Position numbers and translations under genes: made by a program. From Loxodes magnus (lineage: Eukaryota; Ciliophora; Karyorelictea; Loxodida; Loxodidae): a stretch of 64,000 nucleotides of DNA. Below are positions 60,641 through 64,000 of the stretch, in pieces. The notes beneath the pieces are model-generated. The model had not been told where the DNA came from and made no database searches. It was given only the letters and a program-made list of their open reading frames with translations. The DNA lies in NCBI GenBank assembly GCA_946699065.1, contig CAMPDV010000894.1, positions 1 through 64,000 on the forward strand. Direction: 5' to 3'. Numbering within the stretch: position 1 is the first letter of the stretch; every line of letters starts with the position of its first letter.

Positions 60641-62400
60641 AGCTAATCCTTAATTTATTGAAGCAAGTAAATCATTATCAACTTAATAAATCTTACTAAG
60701 CGATTGTATTAGCTGTAGAGACTAAATGTTATTATAAATGTGTTATAGAATCAGTAAAACCTTCTATTTTTGTGATACTAATCATAAACAAGTTGTGAAC
60801 AGTTAACTTGCAAGATTGAGGAAAAGATTTAGTTCTTAATAGAATAATATAAATATTAGAAGTAACAAATGAAGACTAAGATAAGAACACTTTAATACAT
60901 TAATATGTATAATTATAACTTAATAATAATAAAACTTAAAGCTGTAAATTTCAAGCTCCACTGAAAATTCTTAAATGCTATCATGCTGAGATGTCGATCC
61001 TTAGAAATACTAGGACTTAAATTAAAGAGACAATTTTTAAGCAAAAAGAAGATTCCAAATAAGATGTTTAAAAGGATTGAAGTTAATTAAAGAGATTAGC
61101 TGAAATTAGTAATTTAAATTCAAGGATTTTATAGAAGTCAATTCTCCATTGGCTGGAACATTAAGAACTCCAAAAAACAAAAATAACTAAAAGGGAATAG
61201 AAGTGGAAAAAGGAAGAGCTTAGGAACAAGTTATAGATATGAAATAATGATTTAAGCCTTCAAGTGAACTTGATTCATCTAATAATTTTAACATTGATTA
61301 GATTATTTAGATTAAGAAGATTATTTTGCTTGGTTATCTTTTAATAGAATTTAAATTTTAATCTTTTAGCTATAAAGCATTAGAGCAAAATCATAATATC
61401 ATCTTATTTAAAAATAAGGAATGGATTAAAATAATAATAATAAGACTCAATTTTAGATAAAGGAAATTAATATAATTTTAAGAATAAGAAAAATAATAAA
61501 AGTAGAAGACTTCTTAGCTAAAAGTATTTCTATTAATATATTAATTGAATATCTTTAATTTAATATAAATCTTTATTAAATAAAAGAAAGCTTCCTATTT
61601 CATTTAAATTAAAGAAATAAAAGACTTAACTGGGAACAATAAATGTTTTAATACCTTCTAAACTTCACTAAAGTCTTAACTCCATCTAAACTGATGAAAA
61701 ACTATCCCAAAATAAGGATTTGAGACTTAGCAAGTAAATAAGAATAACAATTATAATTTGCTAATAAGAAATTTTAAGTCATAAATCAAAAAGAAATTAA
61801 TAGACATCAAAAATAAAATCTTTAGATTTTAAGGTTTACTGAAGCTATTGGAAATTATTTTTATTTGAAAGTGAAAAAGGATTAATTGATCAGAATAAGA
61901 GCAAAATACTATAAAAATACCTGCTAAAAGTAAAATCTAAGAAGTATAAAATAAGCAAATAGGAAATATTATAATCAGTTTGAATTCTGAATTTGAGAAT
62001 TCAGAAAAATCTTCGCAAAACAAAAGAAATGTTTCATTAAATAATTACAAAAGTGGCAAAAATAGCGAAGCAAGATAATTTTAGACCATAGAATGAGCTA
62101 CAACTTTCAGTTCAATAAATGGGAAGTGAAAAAATAGAATTTAGAGGAAGTTCTTTAATGTATAAAATAAGAAAAAATTTAGGAAATAAGACTCAAATAA
62201 AAGCATCTAAAAATCAAAATCAACCTAGAAAGCCAATTTTTATTTCTTCTAATAAAATTTTGATAGCATGTACTAATAGAAAGGTACTTAAGAATTTTTA
62301 AGAATGATTTCACAAAATGATTAAAGATATCTTAAGCTAAATTAGGAGATTATAAAACTAGCCTTTGAATTTTACAGAGAGATAGAGAATTAATAATAAA
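60640..62400 (+). CDS. Multi-exon gene, Ser/Lys/Gln-rich protein of unknown function
   Basis: Good protein-like stretches are MLRCRSLEILGLKLKRQFLS (about 60990), NSPLAGTLRTPKNKNNQKG (about 61140), WFKPSSELDSSNNFNIDQ, NSEFENSEKSSQNKRNVS (about 61985) and EKIEFRGSSLMYKIRKNLG (about 62130). A 16-nt GT-AG sequence at 61109-61124, if removed, joins the first two in frame. The composition suggests a mostly disordered, basic, Ser-rich protein. The ends and the exact exons are not resolved, and it may continue into the gene at 63328. Confidence 0.4.
61109..61124 (+). other. 16-nt intron (predicted, weak)
   Basis: Starts GTAATT and ends TCAAG. It restores the frame between RDQLKL and DFIEVNSPLAG. It is shorter than the other predicted introns and therefore less certain. 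Confidence 0.4.
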
Positions 62401-63320
62401 TGCATAATAGAAGTCTTTAAGTTAACTATATTTAAATTATTATTCTTAGCATTCTTTAAAATATAAACTATATTAATAATAGATAAAGAAGCACTAACTA
62501 ATATTTAGATATTAATGCTTTTAGTTATAAGGAAATGTCTATAGCTAAATTAATAAAGTATTATAAACTAAATAAAGGAAATTATAATACAAATTAAAGT
62601 TAAAAATAATAGCATTAGTAAGCTTATATAAGTAATTAAACTAAGACTATATAACTAATATTAAAAAGCTTAGTATTTTAAAAGTAACTAATAAATTAAT
62701 TATTCCTTTCTTAAGTTAATCTTAATCAATAGGTATCTTATACTATTACTATATATTTATTAGCTTTCTATTTATTTTTATTATTAAGCAATATTTCCAC
62801 TTAAAGAATTAAATGAACTACATTAGCTGAAAATTATCTTAAAATATTAGAAAAATACAAAATATTTGAAAAGAAAACAAGCTAAATACTGAGCTTGATA
62901 CATAGCTAGAATAAATGAATAAAAGAAATATAGATATAATCACTAATATAGCAAACTATGGTAAATTTATTTACCTCAAGTATTTAAATAGCGTCTTTAT
63001 TTTGGATATAAGATTGAATAATAGAATCTATAAGTTAAAACTTACTTATTTATAGTCCACATAACTAATAATTAAAATAAAATTAAGTTAGACTTATGAG
63101 CTTAGAATAGCAAAAAGAAACTTAGAACATTAAAACTAGAGAAGGTTATTATTTATAAAGAGCTAAAGTTTTCCTTTAATTTAAGATTATTTTTGATATT
63201 AAATATAGTAGCTTAACTAAATCACTTTTTTTATCTTTTAACTTTAACTCTTTAAATGCTTTAGATGTAATCTAGCTTAATAACTTTTTTAATTTTAGTT
63301 AATCTTAAAATTTTAAAGAA
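62401..63320. other. AT-rich stretch between coding-like segments
   Basis: Low-complexity AT-rich sequence with no clear frame. It could be intergenic or a poorly readable part of a larger gene joining 60640-62400 with 63328 onward. Confidence 0.35.
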
Positions 63321-63327
63321 AAATAAA

Positions 63328-64000
63328 ATGGAAAATATTCAGCCAAAACTAAAAAACACTTATCTATATCAAAAATAAAGACTAACAAATATTTAGAAAA
63401 TAAAGAAGAGATGAAAGATGAATCTTTCTATTTAAAATAATCAAATTGATAGAAGATTCTTATTCTATAGCACATTTGATTCTTTCGCTCGGAAAAAACA
63501 CTAGAAGGGATTTATCTGAGTAAAAAGATTTATGCTAAAATAGAAAGAAGAAATTAAGAGATGTCTTTAACGTATCTACTTCTGATTAATCAAGAATGAA
63601 ATTACCTTTTAATCCTAAAAAAGAATATTCTTAAAAGCACGACATTTACAGTATTCAGAGCGTGAAAAGAAATAGATTCTGAACTACCTTTCAATCAAAT
63701 TAAGTATGGAAAAAAGGTGATAAGGTCCGAATATTCTAATCCGAGCAGAACTAGTTCAGTAACTTTAAGTATCTTTAAATAGACATTAGAAAAGAAGATT
63801 TTCTTTTAAAAAGTTCGTTTTCAAGTGTTCTTAATTCCTCACTAGTGATTCAGCTTAAATAGATTATTTTAACATAAAAATTTTAATTTTTGTTGTATCT
63901 CCCTAATGATTATTGTTCTAAGTTGCTCTATTTTACCAGCTTTTACTTATTATTTATTATTTATTTTTTATGCTGTTGCTCAGCTTGTACTGGTAGAAAT
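63328..64000 (+). CDS. Partial gene running off the window, unknown
   Basis: The best reading is Lys/Ser-rich at first (YSAKTKKHLSISKIKTNKY) and then, from about 63455 in another frame, LILSLGKNTRRDLSEQKD, FNVSTSDQSRMKLPFNPKKE, YSIQSVKRNRFWTTFQSNQ (Trp is UGA) and VWKKGDKVRIFQSEQ. Near the end of the window the sequence becomes hydrophobic and may start a membrane segment. No family was assigned. The 3' end lies outside. Confidence 0.4.

Noticed and set aside
1-64000. Short standard-code ORFs of 60-81 aa as genes
   Set aside because: With UAA, UAG and UGA all used as sense codons, standard ORF limits are meaningless. Most of these lie antisense or out of frame to better readings. Parts of those at 16163, 27970, 48311, 59628 and 62119 coincide with real-looking frames and were used only there.
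1-64000. Mitochondrial or mycoplasma-like DNA, because of UGA = Trp and high A+T
   Set aside because: UAA/UAG as Gln, a eukaryotic cytoplasmic-type 28S sequence, LINE retrotransposons and GT-AG introns point to a ciliate nuclear genome.
1-64000. UGA codons as ordinary nonsense mutations in dead repeats
   Set aside because: UGA falls repeatedly on conserved Trp columns of unrelated families, and in three equal-length intact RING-kelch frames; random decay would not target these columns.
63328-64000. P-type ATPase or ion channel N-terminus
   Set aside because: The hydrophobic end and a VWKKGDKVRIF segment are suggestive, but no diagnostic motif is present in the part inside the window.

Overview
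The window looks like nuclear DNA of a ciliate. It is about 75% A+T, carries fragments of a eukaryotic 28S rRNA, and its proteins read only if UAA and UAG mean Gln and UGA usually means Trp. UGA sits at the Trp position of kelch blades, WD40 repeats, a RING finger, a CCHC knuckle and a LINE reverse transcriptase. Introns are 16-22 nt. Among known nuclear codes this fits karyorelict ciliates (code 27) or Condylostoma (code 28); which of these, and whether the DNA is germline or somatic, cannot be told from here. Because no codon is an unconditional stop, every frame stays open. I chose frames by family motifs, by where UGA falls, and by short introns that restore a frame, so most ends are approximate.

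Layout. 1-2.1 kb: a dispersed repeat and a gag-like ORF pair. 2.1-3.5 kb: a truncated kelch copy fused to a LINE piece. 3.5-10.1 kb: probable genes, one of them large. 10.3-17.2 kb: LINE-C ORF1 (-), an intact RING-kelch gene (-), LINE-A (+) and LINE-B (+). 17.3-22.7 kb: an unknown protein family, LINE ends and a WD40 gene copy. 22.7-25.5 kb: AT desert. 25.5-28.8 kb: dispersed repeats, hairpins, small genes. 28.9-41.8 kb: LINE-C reverse transcriptase, RING-kelch copy 2, LINE-A copy 2, an LRR-like gene, element E joined to a 28S 3' fragment, and a long gene called family F. 41.8-44.2 kb: a decayed WD40 copy and a LINE-C endonuclease. 44.3-56.4 kb: a second copy of about 11 kb of the preceding block. 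56.5-57.1 kb: a truncated WD40 copy on the minus strand. 58.3-64 kb: single-copy-looking genes.

The window is dominated by non-LTR retrotransposons and by recent segmental duplication. Three RING-kelch genes of identical length (465 codons including the stop) lie head-to-head with LINE-A and directly upstream, on the same strand, of LINE-C ORF1. Their RING halves are nearly identical and their kelch halves are not. This mosaic pattern recurs across the large duplication and suggests local gene conversion or uneven constraint.
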